45,129 bases of DNA from Gammaproteobacteria bacterium. Lineage in GTDB: Bacteria; Pseudomonadota; Gammaproteobacteria; UBA9214. Below the pieces are notes generated by a model. It saw nothing but the letters and a program-made list of their open reading frames with translations. It ran no database searches and had not been told where the DNA came from. How positions within the stretch are numbered: position 1 is the stretch's first letter; each line of letters begins with the position of its first letter. A program made the position numbers and the translations under genes. Where the stretch lies: NCBI GenBank assembly GCA_029860045.1, contig JAOUBY010000001.1, forward strand, positions 65,026-110,154, given 5' to 3'. Positions 9,611 through 18,744 of the stretch are shown in pieces.

Positions 9611-11011
9611 ATGTTACCGGTTATTGCACTCGTAGGTCGTCCAAACGTGGGTAAGTCCACGTTGTTCAACCGCATGACACATACGCAGGACGCGCTGGTC
9701 GCCGACTTCCCCGGGCTGACGCGTGATCGCAAGTATGGTGATGGCAAGACCGGGGATCGTCCTTTCATTGTTATCGACACTGGCGGTCTGTCCGGTGAGG
9801 ATACCGATCTGACCGGCCTGATGGCGCAGCAGGCATGGCAGGCCGTGGAGGAAGCCGACCTGGTGTTCTTCATGGTGGATGCGCGAGCCGGTCTCAATGC
9901 GCTGGACGAAACGGTCGCGACCGCGTTACGCCGAACCGGAAAGCCGCATATCCTGGTTGCCAACAAGACCGACGGGATCGATGTCGATAGCGCGCTGGCG
10001 GACTTTTTCCGACTTGGGCTGGGTGATCCCGCGCCTATTTCCGCAAGTCATGGCCGTGGGCTGGTGCAGCTCATGCAGCTGGCCATGGCAATGCTGCCAG
10101 CGGCAGAAATTATCCCCGAAACAGATGCGCCGGCGGATGACAGTATCCGTGTCGCGATCGTCGGGCGGCCGAATGTCGGCAAGTCAACATTGATCAATCG
10201 TATCCTGGGTGAGGAACGCGTGCTGGCCTGGGATATGCCGGGTACCACGCGCGACAGTATCTTTATCCCGTTTGAGCGTGATGCGGTGCGCTACACCCTG
10301 ATCGACACCGCCGGCGTGCGGCGTCGCGCACGCGTACAGGAAGCGGTAGAGAAATTCAGTGTGATCAAAACGCTGCAGTCTATTGACGCGGCAAATGTAG
10401 TGATCCTGGTGCTGGATGCACAGCTTGAGATCAGCGAGCAGGATGCGAGTCTGGCCGGTTATATCGCAGAGAAGGGGCGGGCGCTGGTCCTTGCTATTAA
10501 CAAGTGGGACGGACTGGATGATTATGCGCGCGACCGTATCCGTGGCCAGCTGGAACGACGGTTGCCTTTCCTTGAATTTGCGCAGACGGTATTTATTTCC
10601 GCCAAACACGGCACTGGTGTGGGTGAGTTGCTGCCGCTGGTACAACAGGCGTATGCGGCGGCCATGCGTGAGCTGTCCACGCCGGAGCTTACCCGAATCC
10701 TGGAGCGGGCGGTGCAGGAGCATCAGCCGCCACTGACACGCGGTCGGCGTATCAAGCTGCGTTATGCCCACCAGGGTGGGCGCAATCCGCCGGTTATCGT
10801 GATTCACGGCAACCAGACCGAACGCGTGCCGCGCAGTTACCAGCGCTATCTGGTTAATACCTATCGTTCCGCCCTGAAGCTGCGCGGCACCCCTGTGCGA
10901 ATTGAGTTCAAGACCGGAAGCAACCCCTACCAGGGGCGCAAGAACAAGTTGACGCCGCGCCAGGTTAAACGCAAGACCCGTCTGATGCGGCATGTGAAGA
11001 AGAAGCGTTAG
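9611..11011 (+). CDS. der: Ribosome-assembly GTPase Der (EngA)
   Basis: Essential GTPase with two tandem G domains that helps mature the 50S subunit. The 466-residue protein has G1 loops [14 protein letters not shown] near residue 8 and [14 protein letters not shown] near residue 184, matching G3/G4 elements ([15 protein letters not shown]), and a C-terminal KH-like domain ending in a basic tail ([17 protein letters not shown]). The ATG at 9611 gives the canonical N terminus MLPVIALVG. It is convergent with trhO, with 37 bases between stops; an imperfect stem (AGCCTG/CAGGCT) spans this gap but has a long loop. Confidence 0.97.
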   Translation: MLPVIALVGRPNVGKSTLFNRMTHTQDALVADFPGLTRDRKYGDGKTGDRPFIVIDTGGLSGEDTDLTGLMAQQAWQAVEEADLVFFMVDARAGLNALDETVATALRRTGKPHILVANKTDGIDVDSALADFFRLGLGDPAPISASHGRGLVQLMQLAMAMLPAAEIIPETDAPADDSIRVAIVGRPNVGKSTLINRILGEERVLAWDMPGTTRDSIFIPFERDAVRYTLIDTAGVRRRARVQEAVEKFSVIKTLQSIDAANVVILVLDAQLEISEQDASLAGYIAEKGRALVLAINKWDGLDDYARDRIRGQLERRLPFLEFAQTVFISAKHGTGVGELLPLVQQAYAAAMRELSTPELTRILERAVQEHQPPLTRGRRIKLRYAHQGGRNPPVIVIHGNQTERVPRSYQRYLVNTYRSALKLRGTPVRIEFKTGSNPYQGRKNKLTPRQVKRKTRLMRHVKKKR

Positions 11012-11048
11012 GAGAATAAGAAAACAGCCTGGTGTTGCAGCTGTTCTG

Positions 11049-12074
11049 TCAGGCTCTCTTTTCGTCAGCGTCGCTTTGTTGTTCAGCAAGCACCCGCTGG
11101 CGCCTTTTTCTTTGCTGCTTGGCGGTGCGATTCTGCTGAACGGTTTTCTTTACGTCTGATCCCATGTGCGCCTGCCCGCGTTCCCTGGCCAACTCTATCT
11201 GTTTTTCTCGCTCGGCAAAACGGTTGCGCTGTGCAGCGGACAGGCTGTCGATGCAGTGCGGGCATGATATGCCGGGAGCATAGCTGTCGCTCGCCATGTC
11301 GTTGCGGGTAATCGGCATGCGGCAGGCGTTGCACTGCGCATAGCTGCCTTTTTCCAGTGCGTGGTTCACCGTTACGCGCTCGTCGAACACGAAACACTCG
11401 CCTTCCCAGAGCGATTCGGAGGCTGGCACCTCCTCGAGGTACTTCAGGATGCCGCCCTTGAGGTGGTAGACCTCGTCAAAGCCGAGTTGCTTCAGGAGGG
11501 CAGTGGACTTTTCGCAGCGGATGCCGCCGGTACAGAACATGGCAACCTTTTTGTGTCGTGCCGGATCGAGATTTCGGCTGACATATTCCGGGAATTCGCG
11601 GAATGTTGCCGTCTGCGGGTTGGTGGCATCACGGAAGCTGCCGACGCGGGTTTCATAATCATTGCGCGTATCAATGACCGCGACGTCCGGGTCGCTGATC
11701 AAGGCATTCCATTCTGCGGGGCTGACATAGGTGCCCACTACCCGGTTCGGATCAATGCCGGGTACGCCCAGGGTGACGATCTCTTTCTTCAGCTTGACGC
11801 GCGTGCGTTTGAAGGGGGGACGGTCGGTGAGTGATTCCTTGAAGTCGAGTCCGGTCAGGCGCGGGTCACGGCGCAACCAGTCAAGCAGGGTATCGATGGC
11901 CTGGCGTGAGCCGGCCACGGTGCCGTTAATGCCCTCATTGGCCAGCAACAGGGTGCCGCAGACCCGGTTGTCAGTCATCACTGTGAGCAGGGGATCGCGC
12001 ATTGCCTGGAAATCCTCCAGGCGTACGAAACGGTACAGGGCGCAGACGACGATCGGGCTGGCAGTACGGTCCAT
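11049..12074 (-). CDS. trhO: tRNA uridine(34) hydroxylase, rhodanese family
   Basis: TrhO (YceA) makes 5-hydroxyuridine at the wobble position of certain tRNAs, the first step to cmo5U/mcmo5U. The 341-residue protein has an N-terminal acylphosphatase-like domain ([19 protein letters not shown]), a rhodanese domain in the middle with the active-site cysteine in [12 protein letters not shown], and a cysteine-rich zinc-ribbon-like region (CNACRMP, CPHC), ending in a basic, Gln-rich tail. It is transcribed alone, leftward, convergent with der and divergent from the small secreted-protein gene. No partner in the same pathway is nearby. Confidence 0.94.
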   Translation of the reverse strand: MDRTASPIVVCALYRFVRLEDFQAMRDPLLTVMTDNRVCGTLLLANEGINGTVAGSRQAIDTLLDWLRRDPRLTGLDFKESLTDRPPFKRTRVKLKKEIVTLGVPGIDPNRVVGTYVSPAEWNALISDPDVAVIDTRNDYETRVGSFRDATNPQTATFREFPEYVSRNLDPARHKKVAMFCTGGIRCEKSTALLKQLGFDEVYHLKGGILKYLEEVPASESLWEGECFVFDERVTVNHALEKGSYAQCNACRMPITRNDMASDSYAPGISCPHCIDSLSAAQRNRFAEREKQIELARERGQAHMGSDVKKTVQQNRTAKQQRKRRQRVLAEQQSDADEKRA

Positions 12075-12158
12075 GGTGTATAACGTTTTCTGTTATTAAA
12101 GATGAGCCATTATAGTGCGGGAGAGTGTCTGGATGCCATGATGAAGGCCATCTGGGGC

Positions 12159-12164
12159 TATAAT
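12159..12164 (+). promoter_or_regulatory. Candidate -10 box for the 12193 gene
   Basis: A perfect TATAAT lies 29 bases before the GTG at 12193. It overlaps the upstream in-frame ATG at 12163, so a transcript starting about 7 bases downstream would lack that ATG; this supports the GTG start. No good -35 match is seen 16-18 bases upstream. Confidence 0.4.
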
Positions 12165-12192
12165 GGCAGGGAATGTCATCCGGGAGCGTTCA

Positions 12193-12606
12193 GTGCAGTT
12201 AGACAGGTTTTTCAGGCAGCTTCTCTGCGTTTTTGTGAGCACTGTACTGTTCACGATCAGTGGTGCGGCGGTCGCTGATAATGTTGGGAAAACCCTCTTC
12301 CTGGTCAAGGAGGACAAGCGGCTCACCGCGGTGAATGCCGAGACCGGCCAGTTCTTCGAGCTCGATATCCGCGCTAAAGAAGTTATCCAGAAGCATATCG
12401 TGGCAAACGGGGTGGCTATCGTGGTGACCAACCAGCGCTTTGCCGGCGTCGGCACTTGGCCGTCCGGCTGGTCAAGTCATCGCAGGATAGCCGGCGAACG
12501 ACTCATCAGTGCCGAGGCAGAGGATACGTCGGCTGTCATCGTCACCTCGGACCGGGTACTGTCGTTTAACGGCAGGGCCGGCACATGGGCCGAGAAGCGC
12601 CGCTGA
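12193..12606 (+). CDS. Hypothetical secreted protein, unknown function
   Basis: I do not recognise this gene. The likely start is GTG at 12193, with GGGAG at 12182-12186 six bases before it; the in-frame ATG at 12163 has no ribosome-binding site and lies within a -10-like box. The 137-residue product begins with a signal peptide (basic start, hydrophobic core, then SGAAVADN), so export is likely. The mature part contains alternating beta-type stretches that read like two blades of a propeller, LFLVKEDKRLTAVNAETGQ and VIVTSDRVLSFNGRAGTWAE, which is too short for a whole propeller. It stands alone between divergent trhO and convergent dolP. Function cannot be assigned. Confidence 0.7.
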   Translation: MQLDRFFRQLLCVFVSTVLFTISGAAVADNVGKTLFLVKEDKRLTAVNAETGQFFELDIRAKEVIQKHIVANGVAIVVTNQRFAGVGTWPSGWSSHRRIAGERLISAEAEDTSAVIVTSDRVLSFNGRAGTWAEKRR

Positions 12607-12629
12607 ATTCCCCGCGGCCGCAGCTTGCT

Positions 12630-13214
12630 CTAGTCCAGGTATTCAAACAGCTTCACGATCTTCTCGGCACCACTGACCTTGCGTGCCTGCTCACCGACTG
12701 CATCGGCCTCGTTGCGGTACACCATCCCCATCAGATAGACCACGCCGTCTTCCGTGACGACCTTGACGCGCGTGGGATCAAAATCCTCGATACCCTTGAT
12801 GCTGAACAGCGAGGTTTTCACCTTGGCGGTAATCAGCGTGTCGCTGGAGCGGGTCATGAGCGAGTTGGGTGCGGCGAGGCTCATTTCATTGTGGATCAGG
12901 CGGACTTTCTCAGTGGCCGCGACTATGCCCTGGGCCTGCTGACTCAGCGCCTCGGTCGGGGCCTGGCCGCTCATTAACACGACGCCGTTATAACTGGTGA
13001 TACTGATATGAATCTGGCTTGAGAGTTCCTTGTTTTCCATCACGGCGAGGCGCGCCTTGAGCTCTATTGCCTGGTCGTCAACAAACGTTCCAACCGTGCG
13101 GCGACTGTGCAGAGCGGCCCCGGTGGATGCGGCTCCACCAATGACGACGGGCGCGCAGCCGTAAAAGGAGGTTATTGCCAGGGTTGCAATCAACAGGGTT
13201 CCGAGCAGTTTCAT
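12630..13214 (-). CDS. dolP: DolP (YraP), dual BON-domain lipoprotein
   Basis: Outer-membrane lipoprotein with two BON domains, which in E. coli supports envelope integrity and BAM function at the division site. The 194-residue protein has a signal peptide ending in FYGC, a divergent lipobox with Cys20, then BON 1 (about 45-110, VVLMSGQAPTEALSQQAQ) and BON 2 (about 120-190, VKVVTEDGVVYLMGMVYRNE). Length and order match E. coli DolP (191). It follows yraN by 81 bases on the same strand; the usual diaA/gmhA-like gene between them is absent. It is convergent with the 12193 gene. Confidence 0.9.
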   Translation of the reverse strand: MKLLGTLLIATLAITSFYGCAPVVIGGAASTGAALHSRRTVGTFVDDQAIELKARLAVMENKELSSQIHISITSYNGVVLMSGQAPTEALSQQAQGIVAATEKVRLIHNEMSLAAPNSLMTRSSDTLITAKVKTSLFSIKGIEDFDPTRVKVVTEDGVVYLMGMVYRNEADAVGEQARKVSGAEKIVKLFEYLD

Positions 13215-13295
13215 GTGGGGGTATCTCCTCTCGATAATCTTTATACGTGGTTGGTCCTGTATGCGACCATTAGGGCGGTGAGTGGTTCCCGCGCT

Positions 13296-13655
13296 TCACT
13301 CGCTGCTGTCAAAGGCATTCCTGATCCAGTCCAGCGAGCCGTCCCTGCCATCGATTGCAATGACATCAAAACGGCATGGCAGGCGGGCCACTTGCGGGTT
13401 GCTTTGCAGGTAGTGTTGCGCGCAGGCAATCAACCGTTGTTGCTTGCGTGAGTCTACGCTCTCTGCACTGCTGCCGTAGTCTGGTTTCCCGCGATATCGT
13501 ACCTCAACAAACACCACGCTGTCCCGGTCTTGCACAATCAGGTCGATTTCACCACGCCTGCTGCGGAAGTTGCGGTGCAGCAGTTTGGCGCCCTGTGCCC
13601 TGAGGTGTTGCCAGGCAAGTTCTTCGGCATCCGTGCCGCGCTGACGGGCGTCCAT
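13296..13655 (-). CDS. yraN: YraN, UPF0102 nuclease-fold protein
   Basis: Small predicted PD-(D/E)XK nuclease-fold protein whose cellular role is not settled. The 119 residues show AEELAWQHLRAQGAKLL at the N terminus, then RRGEIDLIVQD and FVEVRYR, which supply the Glu/Asp, Asp and Glu-x-Arg of the fold, and the C-terminal IDGRDG. It begins 2 bases after the lpoA stop on the same strand and is almost certainly cotranscribed with it, as in other gammaproteobacteria. Confidence 0.93.
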   Translation of the reverse strand: MDARQRGTDAEELAWQHLRAQGAKLLHRNFRSRRGEIDLIVQDRDSVVFVEVRYRGKPDYGSSAESVDSRKQQRLIACAQHYLQSNPQVARLPCRFDVIAIDGRDGSLDWIRNAFDSSE

Positions 13656-13657
13656 GC

Positions 13658-15556
13658 TCAGGGCATTGTTGGTCGCGTGGCGGTACTGTCAGCCGACTGT
13701 TCTAGCAGTACCGGCAGGCCGTTCTGGAAGCGTGCGCAGCGTAGCGTGCGGTTGATTTTTCCCTGCCGCCCCAGTGTCAGGTTGCCACTGACCCCGTGGT
13801 AGGAGCTGAACAGACTGTTGTCGGTTCTGGCAAGGTAGGGAATGATGCGGTAGGCATCGATACCCAGCGCATAGAGTCGCGCAAAACGGCTGCTGCTCCC
13901 TGGCCATGAATCACTCACGGACTGCTGCAGGTGGGCCCAGTTTTCCCGTTTTTCCAGCGTCCAGGGCATGTCACAGAACACGATGCCGTTCATGTCACTG
14001 TCGCGGGAGCGATCGGGATTGCCGGTATACACACGCGAGGTGGCATATACCGGCAGGCTTGATGCGCGGTAGAAACTGAGTTGTGGACGGATCAGCCGTG
14101 CCTGGCGTGGCGAAGCAACCAGGAAAACGAAGTCGACATCCTGGCGGCGGCGCGGCTCAAACGTCAGCCGGGTACCCAGTACATTGGCCAGTTGCCGGTG
14201 TCGTGCCTTGCTGGAATCCAGGTTCAGTACGCTGCTAATGGCCTGGTTATGATCAGTCTGACTGTCATCGTAGCGTTGTGTCTCAAGCAACTGACCACCC
14301 AGTGATTGCCATTCTGACGCGAAGGCAGCGTACACCCGTTCTCCCCAGTCGGTGTTCGGCAGCAGGGCAACGCCGCGGTTCAGGTCGTTGCGCCAGGCAA
14401 GCCGGGCTGCTTCGCGTGCCTCATCCTCGGGGGCCAGGCCAAACTGGAACAGCGCCGGATTGACTGGCTCAGGGTTCTCCAGCTGGTTCAGGCCCAGCAC
14501 GGGGACCGGCAGAGGGTGCAGTTGCGCCAGTGCTTCGACCGACTCCTTCAGTAGTGGGCCGATGACAAATTTCGCCCCATGCGATACCGCCAGCTGGTAG
14601 GCAGCAAGCGTGTTGTCCGCGGTTGCCCCGCTGTCATAAATACGTAGTGCCGGTTGCCGGCTGCTGTCGGGGGTGTCGTAATAGGCGGCCATGATGCCGT
14701 CACGCACCGCTGTTGCGGCACCGGCAAGCTTGCCAGTCAGTGGCAGCAGGATGGCGATTTGCTCGGGTATTTGCCCGGCAACGCGCAGGGTTTCGAGTAG
14801 CCTGCCGAGGAACAGCTGTCCGGCCGGGTGTCCAGGGTAGCGCTGTTGCCAGTGCGGGATTACGCCGGCCAGGGTGTCCGGCTGTTGCAGGTACAGGCGT
14901 GACAGTTCGACCAGTTCCATCCAGCCGCTGAGCGGGTCGGGAGGCGGGGCAGTACGCAGAGCCTGCAGTTCGCCGTCAGTGAGGCTGTTCAGGGCATCCC
15001 AGATGCCACGCTGGTTCTCCAGCTGTGCGCCTTCTTCCACCAGCAGGGGACCCAGTTTGATGCGTTCCTGTGCGGCGGGAAAGAACTGTGAATTCAGATG
15101 ATAGGCTTCAGCACGCAGGCGATGATAGTCTGCACGGTAGGCGCTATTGGCAGGCACGGCTTGCAGCAGTGCCAGTACCTGGTCCGGGCGCTGCTCGGCC
15201 AGTGCCAGCGTCGCACGCTGAATAACAAGGTGTTGCCGGAGGTTGTCATCCAGTGGTGCGGCCTGTAACTCATCAAGCAGGCGGGTCGCAGCGGGGAAGT
15301 CCCCGCCCCGAATCAGGCTGCCGGCAGCCAGCAGCTGTAGTGAATATTTTTCCGGAATGCCGGCGGCGGTTGCCGCGTTCAGATACAGTTGTGCAGCGCC
15401 CTGGTAGTTGCCCAGTGCCTCCAGGGCATTGGCCTCGGACTGCAACTTGCCCGGGGCTGCCGGGCCGCCGGGCTGTATGCCGGCACAGGCAGCCAGCAGG
15501 GCGGCGAGCATGACAATCAGTAACAGGTTAGCCAGTCGGTTGATGGATGGGGGCAT
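13658..15556 (-). CDS. lpoA: LpoA, penicillin-binding protein 1a activator
   Basis: Outer-membrane lipoprotein that reaches through the periplasm to activate the peptidoglycan synthase PBP1A. The 632-residue protein (678 in E. coli) has a signal peptide with the lipobox LAAC (Cys24), an N-terminal helical TPR-like region up to about residue 250, and a C-terminal LppC domain of the periplasmic-binding-protein fold starting near IAILLPLTGKLAGAATAVRDG. It is divergent from rsmI across 119 bases and is followed by yraN and dolP. The ribosome-binding site of the ATG at 15556 is weak. Confidence 0.93.
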   Translation of the reverse strand: MPPSINRLANLLLIVMLAALLAACAGIQPGGPAAPGKLQSEANALEALGNYQGAAQLYLNAATAAGIPEKYSLQLLAAGSLIRGGDFPAATRLLDELQAAPLDDNLRQHLVIQRATLALAEQRPDQVLALLQAVPANSAYRADYHRLRAEAYHLNSQFFPAAQERIKLGPLLVEEGAQLENQRGIWDALNSLTDGELQALRTAPPPDPLSGWMELVELSRLYLQQPDTLAGVIPHWQQRYPGHPAGQLFLGRLLETLRVAGQIPEQIAILLPLTGKLAGAATAVRDGIMAAYYDTPDSSRQPALRIYDSGATADNTLAAYQLAVSHGAKFVIGPLLKESVEALAQLHPLPVPVLGLNQLENPEPVNPALFQFGLAPEDEAREAARLAWRNDLNRGVALLPNTDWGERVYAAFASEWQSLGGQLLETQRYDDSQTDHNQAISSVLNLDSSKARHRQLANVLGTRLTFEPRRRQDVDFVFLVASPRQARLIRPQLSFYRASSLPVYATSRVYTGNPDRSRDSDMNGIVFCDMPWTLEKRENWAHLQQSVSDSWPGSSSRFARLYALGIDAYRIIPYLARTDNSLFSSYHGVSGNLTLGRQGKINRTLRCARFQNGLPVLLEQSADSTATRPTMP

Positions 15557-15675
15557 GCGTAATCGAACACTCAGTGAATGCCGGTGACTCTACTGAAAAG
15601 GCATAGCGGCGTCCACTCTTTGGCGTATTTATACCCTTAATATAGAAAGCAATATTGCGGAAATGATCAAGGACT

Positions 15676-16530
15676 ATGACGGATAACGGAAAGAATGGCG
15701 TGTTGTATGTGGTTGCCACACCCATTGGCAATCTCGAGGATATCTCGCAGCGTGCCATCACGGTGTTGGGCAAGGTGAGTCTGATCGCCGCAGAAGATAC
15801 CCGGCACAGCCGCAAGCTACTGAACCATTACGGTATCGCGGCCCGTCTGCAGGCTTTGCATGAACACAATGAACGCGATATCAGCAAGCGGCTATTGCGC
15901 AAACTGGCGGACGGTCATGATATCGCCCTGATTTCCGATGCCGGCACACCGCTGATCAGCGATCCCGGGTTTGTGCTGGTGCGGGCGGCCCGCCAGGCCG
16001 GTATCCGCGTGATACCGGTGCCGGGTCCGTCAGCCCTGATCGCGGCGCTTTCCGTGTCCGGATTGCCGACTGACAGTTTCCATTTCGAGGGTTTCCTGCC
16101 GGCAAAAGCGGCCGCGCGCCGCGAGCGCCTGAGCGGTTTGCAGTACGCCAACACCACACTGGTGTTCTATGAATCCAGTCACCGGATCGTCGACAGCCTG
16201 GCCGATATGGCCGCTTGTCTGGGTGGAGAGCGCAATGCCACGCTGGCGCGCGAACTGACCAAGACCTTTGAAACGGTGCATGATGGCACGCTTGCCGAAC
16301 TGGGCGACTGGATTCAGGCGGACAGCAACCAGCAAAAGGGCGAATTCGTGGTCGTGGTGCAGGGTGCGGTTACCGACCCGGCCGCGCTGGATGCCGCTGC
16401 GCGGCATACCCTGGAGGTGCTGCTCGCAGAATTGCCGCTCAGACAGGCTGCAGCGCTGGCTGCAAAGATTAGCGGGGTTGCAAAGAACCGCTTGTATGAA
16501 TACGGGTTGGGCCTGAAACAGGGGCGCTGA
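15676..16530 (+). CDS. rsmI: 16S rRNA C1402 ribose 2'-O-methyltransferase
   Basis: SAM-dependent enzyme that methylates the ribose of C1402 in the decoding centre. The 284-residue protein has the tetrapyrrole-methylase fold: YVVATPIGNLEDISQRA at the N terminus, EDTRHSRKLLNHYGI, ALISDAGTPLISDPG and IPVPGPSALIAALS, with the C-terminal helical part LPLRQAAALAAKISG. AAGGA precedes the ATG. It is divergent from lpoA, a conserved arrangement. In Pseudomonas the next element is rnpB; here it is an apparently different structured stretch and an RRM gene. Confidence 0.96.
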   Translation: MTDNGKNGVLYVVATPIGNLEDISQRAITVLGKVSLIAAEDTRHSRKLLNHYGIAARLQALHEHNERDISKRLLRKLADGHDIALISDAGTPLISDPGFVLVRAARQAGIRVIPVPGPSALIAALSVSGLPTDSFHFEGFLPAKAAARRERLSGLQYANTTLVFYESSHRIVDSLADMAACLGGERNATLARELTKTFETVHDGTLAELGDWIQADSNQQKGEFVVVVQGAVTDPAALDAAARHTLEVLLAELPLRQAAALAAKISGVAKNRLYEYGLGLKQGR

Positions 16531-16581
16531 TACCGGTTGCCCCGTATTCTGCGAGCAGAACCGCAGCAAAGGAGATAGCGC

Positions 16582-16735
16582 TTGTTATTCCCTGACTTGA
16601 TGGATATTCTTGCCATCAGCGTTACGCTGGCAAGCCGATAAAGCCCGTTGCCGGTATCAGGACAAAAACCCCGCTTGCGGGGTTCTTTTTTCCCGTAGCC
16701 GGCGACAATCGCACGGCTACAACGAGGATGTGCAC
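16582..16735 (+). promoter_or_regulatory. Structured leader or small RNA upstream of the RRM gene
   Basis: A promoter-like pair TTGTTA (16582-16587) and TATTCT (16605-16610) has a 17-base spacer. It is followed by three hairpins: one at 16611-16632 (CAGCG-TTA-CGCTG core), an intrinsic terminator at 16667-16691, and one at 16695-16720 (GTAGCC and GCGA stems) ending just before the GAGG ribosome-binding site at 16724-16727. The segment 16647-16654 can pair with 16699-16706 (eight pairs, one G-U); that would compete with the last hairpin and enclose the terminator. This could be an attenuated leader, or a small RNA of about 75 nt ending at the terminator. The structures are read by eye. Confidence 0.45.
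16667..16691 (+). terminator. Intrinsic terminator
   Basis: A perfect 8-base-pair stem (AACCCCGC and GCGGGGTT) with a two-base loop is followed by C and six T residues. It lies 136 bases after rsmI and 44 bases before the RRM start codon, so it either ends the rsmI transcript or a small RNA, or controls read-through into the RRM gene. Confidence 0.88.
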
Positions 16736-17005
16736 ATGAAAAAGCTGTTTATAGGCAACCTCCCGCAGGATGCCAGTGAAGACTCCGTGCGCGAGATGTT
16801 TGCCGCCTACGGTACCGTGCGCTCCATCAGCGTGGCCTCGGATATCTTTACCGGCAAATGCAAGGGCTTTGGTTTCGTTGAAATGGAAGGCCATGAGGCC
16901 CGTGCCGCACAGGCCGGGCTGGACGGCAACATGGTGAGTGACGACAGGTCCCTGCGCGTACGCTTCGATGACCCGCGGGCCGTCCGCGGACGCAAGCGTC
17001 GTTAA
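16736..17005 (+). CDS. Small RRM-type RNA-binding protein
   Basis: Single RNA-recognition-motif protein of 89 residues, of the small bacterial Rbp type; in other bacteria these bind single-stranded RNA and are often cold-regulated. RNP2 is LFIGNL (4-9) and RNP1 is KGFGFVEM (43-50), with the three conserved aromatic/hydrophobic RNA-contact positions present. A short Arg/Lys-rich tail (RGRKRR) follows the domain. I chose the ATG at 16736, which has GAGG 8 bases upstream and begins exactly at the domain; the open frame continues upstream but only through the terminator. The structured leader suggests post-transcriptional control. Its target is unknown. Confidence 0.92.
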   Translation: MKKLFIGNLPQDASEDSVREMFAAYGTVRSISVASDIFTGKCKGFGFVEMEGHEARAAQAGLDGNMVSDDRSLRVRFDDPRAVRGRKRR

Positions 17006-17060
17006 CTATCCCTGGCTGGCAAGCCCTGTGCCGGTTCCCTCCCTTTCTCTGCGCTCCCGC

Positions 17061-17178
17061 TCAGCTCCCTTCGATAAACGCGACTCGGTGATAGTTGTCG
17101 CACCAGGCATCCCGGGCATTCTCGGTCTGCTTTAGCAGACCTGTCTGCGGTCCCCAAAGCAGCCGGCCGTAGCGGTCG
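17061..17178 (-). other. Coding-like stretch without a start, downstream of rhlE
   Basis: After the rhlE stop, another leftward frame stays open for 39 codons to a TGA at 17061-17063. It has G/C-rich third positions and a globular-looking composition, including Trp, Tyr, Cys and His residues (RYGRLLWGPQTG, DAWCDNYHRVAF), unlike the Lys/Arg/Ala/Gly/Ser tail of RhlE. It has no start of its own outside the rhlE tail. A 7-base-pair hairpin (GGTCTGC-TTTA-GCAGACC, 17124-17141) lies inside it. It may be a gene remnant or chance. Confidence 0.25.
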
Positions 17179-18561
17179 TTACGCCCGTCCTGACGATGCC
17201 GGGCGTCGGCGCGAGTTCCCGGAAAATTTCTGGCTGCGGTTGGCCCCTGCAGCGTTCTTTGGCTTGCCACGGCTTGCGGACGCTCCCGAACGTGGTTTGG
17301 CCGCTGCGCTACCACCCCCCCCGGATCGTTTGCCGCGCTGTTGCCCGGTGCCATTACGGGCGTTTGGTTTTCCGCCCGCGCGCGCATTGCTGCGCCGCTG
17401 GATCGGCTCGGCGCGGATGGATGGATCCGGCTCGTAATCCGGAATCACGACCCTGGGAAGGTCGCGTTTCAGCAGGCGTTCGATATCAATGAGCAGCTTG
17501 TGTTCGTCTACGCACACCAGTGACACTGCCTGCCCCTCGTTGCCGGCACGACCGGTGCGGCCGATGCGGTGCACATAGTCCTCCGGCACGTTGGGCAGTT
17601 CATAATTCACCACATGTGGTAACTGGTCGATGTCCAGGCCGCGCGCCGCGATGTCGGTGGCTACCAGCACCCGCACCTCGCCTTGCTTGAAGTCGGCCAG
17701 TGCGCGGGTGCGTGCACCCTGGCTCTTGTTGCCGTGGATCGCCGCACTGCTGATGCCGTCTTTTTCCAGTTGCTTGGAGAGACGATTGGCGCCGTGCTTG
17801 GTACGGGTAAACACCAGTACCTGGCGCCAGTTCTGTGAGCCGACCATGAAGGATAACAGTTCGCGCTTGCGCTCCCGGTCCACCGGGTGAACCACCTGCG
17901 AGACCAGCTCGGCGGCAGTGTTGCGGCGCGCCACCTCGATCTGCACGGGCGCATCCAGCAGTTTATCGGCGAGTCGCCTGATGTCGCTGGAATAGGTGGC
18001 GGAAAACAGCAGGTTCTGACGCTGCTTCGGCAGCAAGGCGAGAATCCTGCGAATATCGGGCAAGAACCCCATGTCCAGCATGCGATCGGCCTCGTCCAGC
18101 ACCAGGATCTCTACGGCGGAAAGATCCAGGGTTTTCTGTGAGGCGTGATCCAGCAGTCGCCCCGGTGTCGCCACCAGGATATCCACTCCGCGACGCAGCT
18201 GCTGTATCTGTGGATTGATCTTGACGCCACCGAAGATCACCATCGAGCTCAGCGGTAAATGCTTGCCGTAGGTGTCGACGCTTTCCGCTACCTGGGCAGC
18301 CAGTTCGCGTGTCGGTGTCAGAATGAGGGCGCGTACCGGGCGTCGTCCCTTGTGTTGCTGCGGGTGCGTGCTGAGGTGTTGCAACAGCGGCAGGGTGAAA
18401 CCGGCGGTCTTGCCGGTGCCGGTCTGTGCGCCGGCCAGCATGTCCCGTCCCTCAAGGATGACGGGAATCGCCTGGCGTTGTACCGGCGTGGGTTCGCTGT
18501 AGCCCTGATCGGCGACAGCACGAAGGAGTTCGGCCGACAGGCCGAGGGTATCGAATGACAT
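17179..18561 (-). CDS. rhlE: DEAD-box ATP-dependent RNA helicase RhlE
   Basis: RNA helicase of the RhlE group, implicated in ribosome assembly and RNA turnover. I chose the ATG at 18561, which gives the canonical [21 protein letters not shown] lies about 12 bases upstream. The 460 residues contain the Q motif, motif I AQTGTGKT (45-52), motif Ia [13 protein letters not shown] in [14 protein letters not shown], and motif [12 protein letters not shown]. The last 60 or so residues are a low-complexity basic tail rich in Gly, Ser, Ala, Lys and Arg, expected to bind RNA nonspecifically. It is convergent with the RRM gene and precedes nothing on its strand until the window's earlier genes. Confidence 0.95.
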   Translation of the reverse strand: MSFDTLGLSAELLRAVADQGYSEPTPVQRQAIPVILEGRDMLAGAQTGTGKTAGFTLPLLQHLSTHPQQHKGRRPVRALILTPTRELAAQVAESVDTYGKHLPLSSMVIFGGVKINPQIQQLRRGVDILVATPGRLLDHASQKTLDLSAVEILVLDEADRMLDMGFLPDIRRILALLPKQRQNLLFSATYSSDIRRLADKLLDAPVQIEVARRNTAAELVSQVVHPVDRERKRELLSFMVGSQNWRQVLVFTRTKHGANRLSKQLEKDGISSAAIHGNKSQGARTRALADFKQGEVRVLVATDIAARGLDIDQLPHVVNYELPNVPEDYVHRIGRTGRAGNEGQAVSLVCVDEHKLLIDIERLLKRDLPRVVIPDYEPDPSIRAEPIQRRSNARAGGKPNARNGTGQQRGKRSGGGGSAAAKPRSGASASRGKPKNAAGANRSQKFSGNSRRRPASSGRA

Positions 18562-18744
18562 GGTGTGGTAATGCTCCTGGATCGGCCTACCGGGGATATA
18601 TGTCCCAGGACGGTCTAGGCGGAATAGGGTTGTTGATGTTCGAGGTTTGCCAGAAGGGCTACCCAGAGGACTCGGGTGCAGACCGAAGTGCACCGAACTG
18701 CCGTGCACTATACCGGAGACTGCAGGAGAAAGCGAAGACTTGGG

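Noticed and set aside
11025-11056. Bidirectional terminator between der and trhO
   Set aside because: The AGCCTG/CAGGCT stem has a loop of about 19 bases and overlaps the trhO stop; too weak to call.
16531-16735. rnpB, expected after rsmI from Pseudomonas synteny
   Set aside because: The stretch is only about 205 bases and lacks the RNase P conserved regions (no GAGGAAAGTCCGGGC-like block).
17124-17141. Bidirectional terminator between the RRM gene and rhlE
   Set aside because: The seven-pair hairpin has no T run on either side, so intrinsic termination is not supported.
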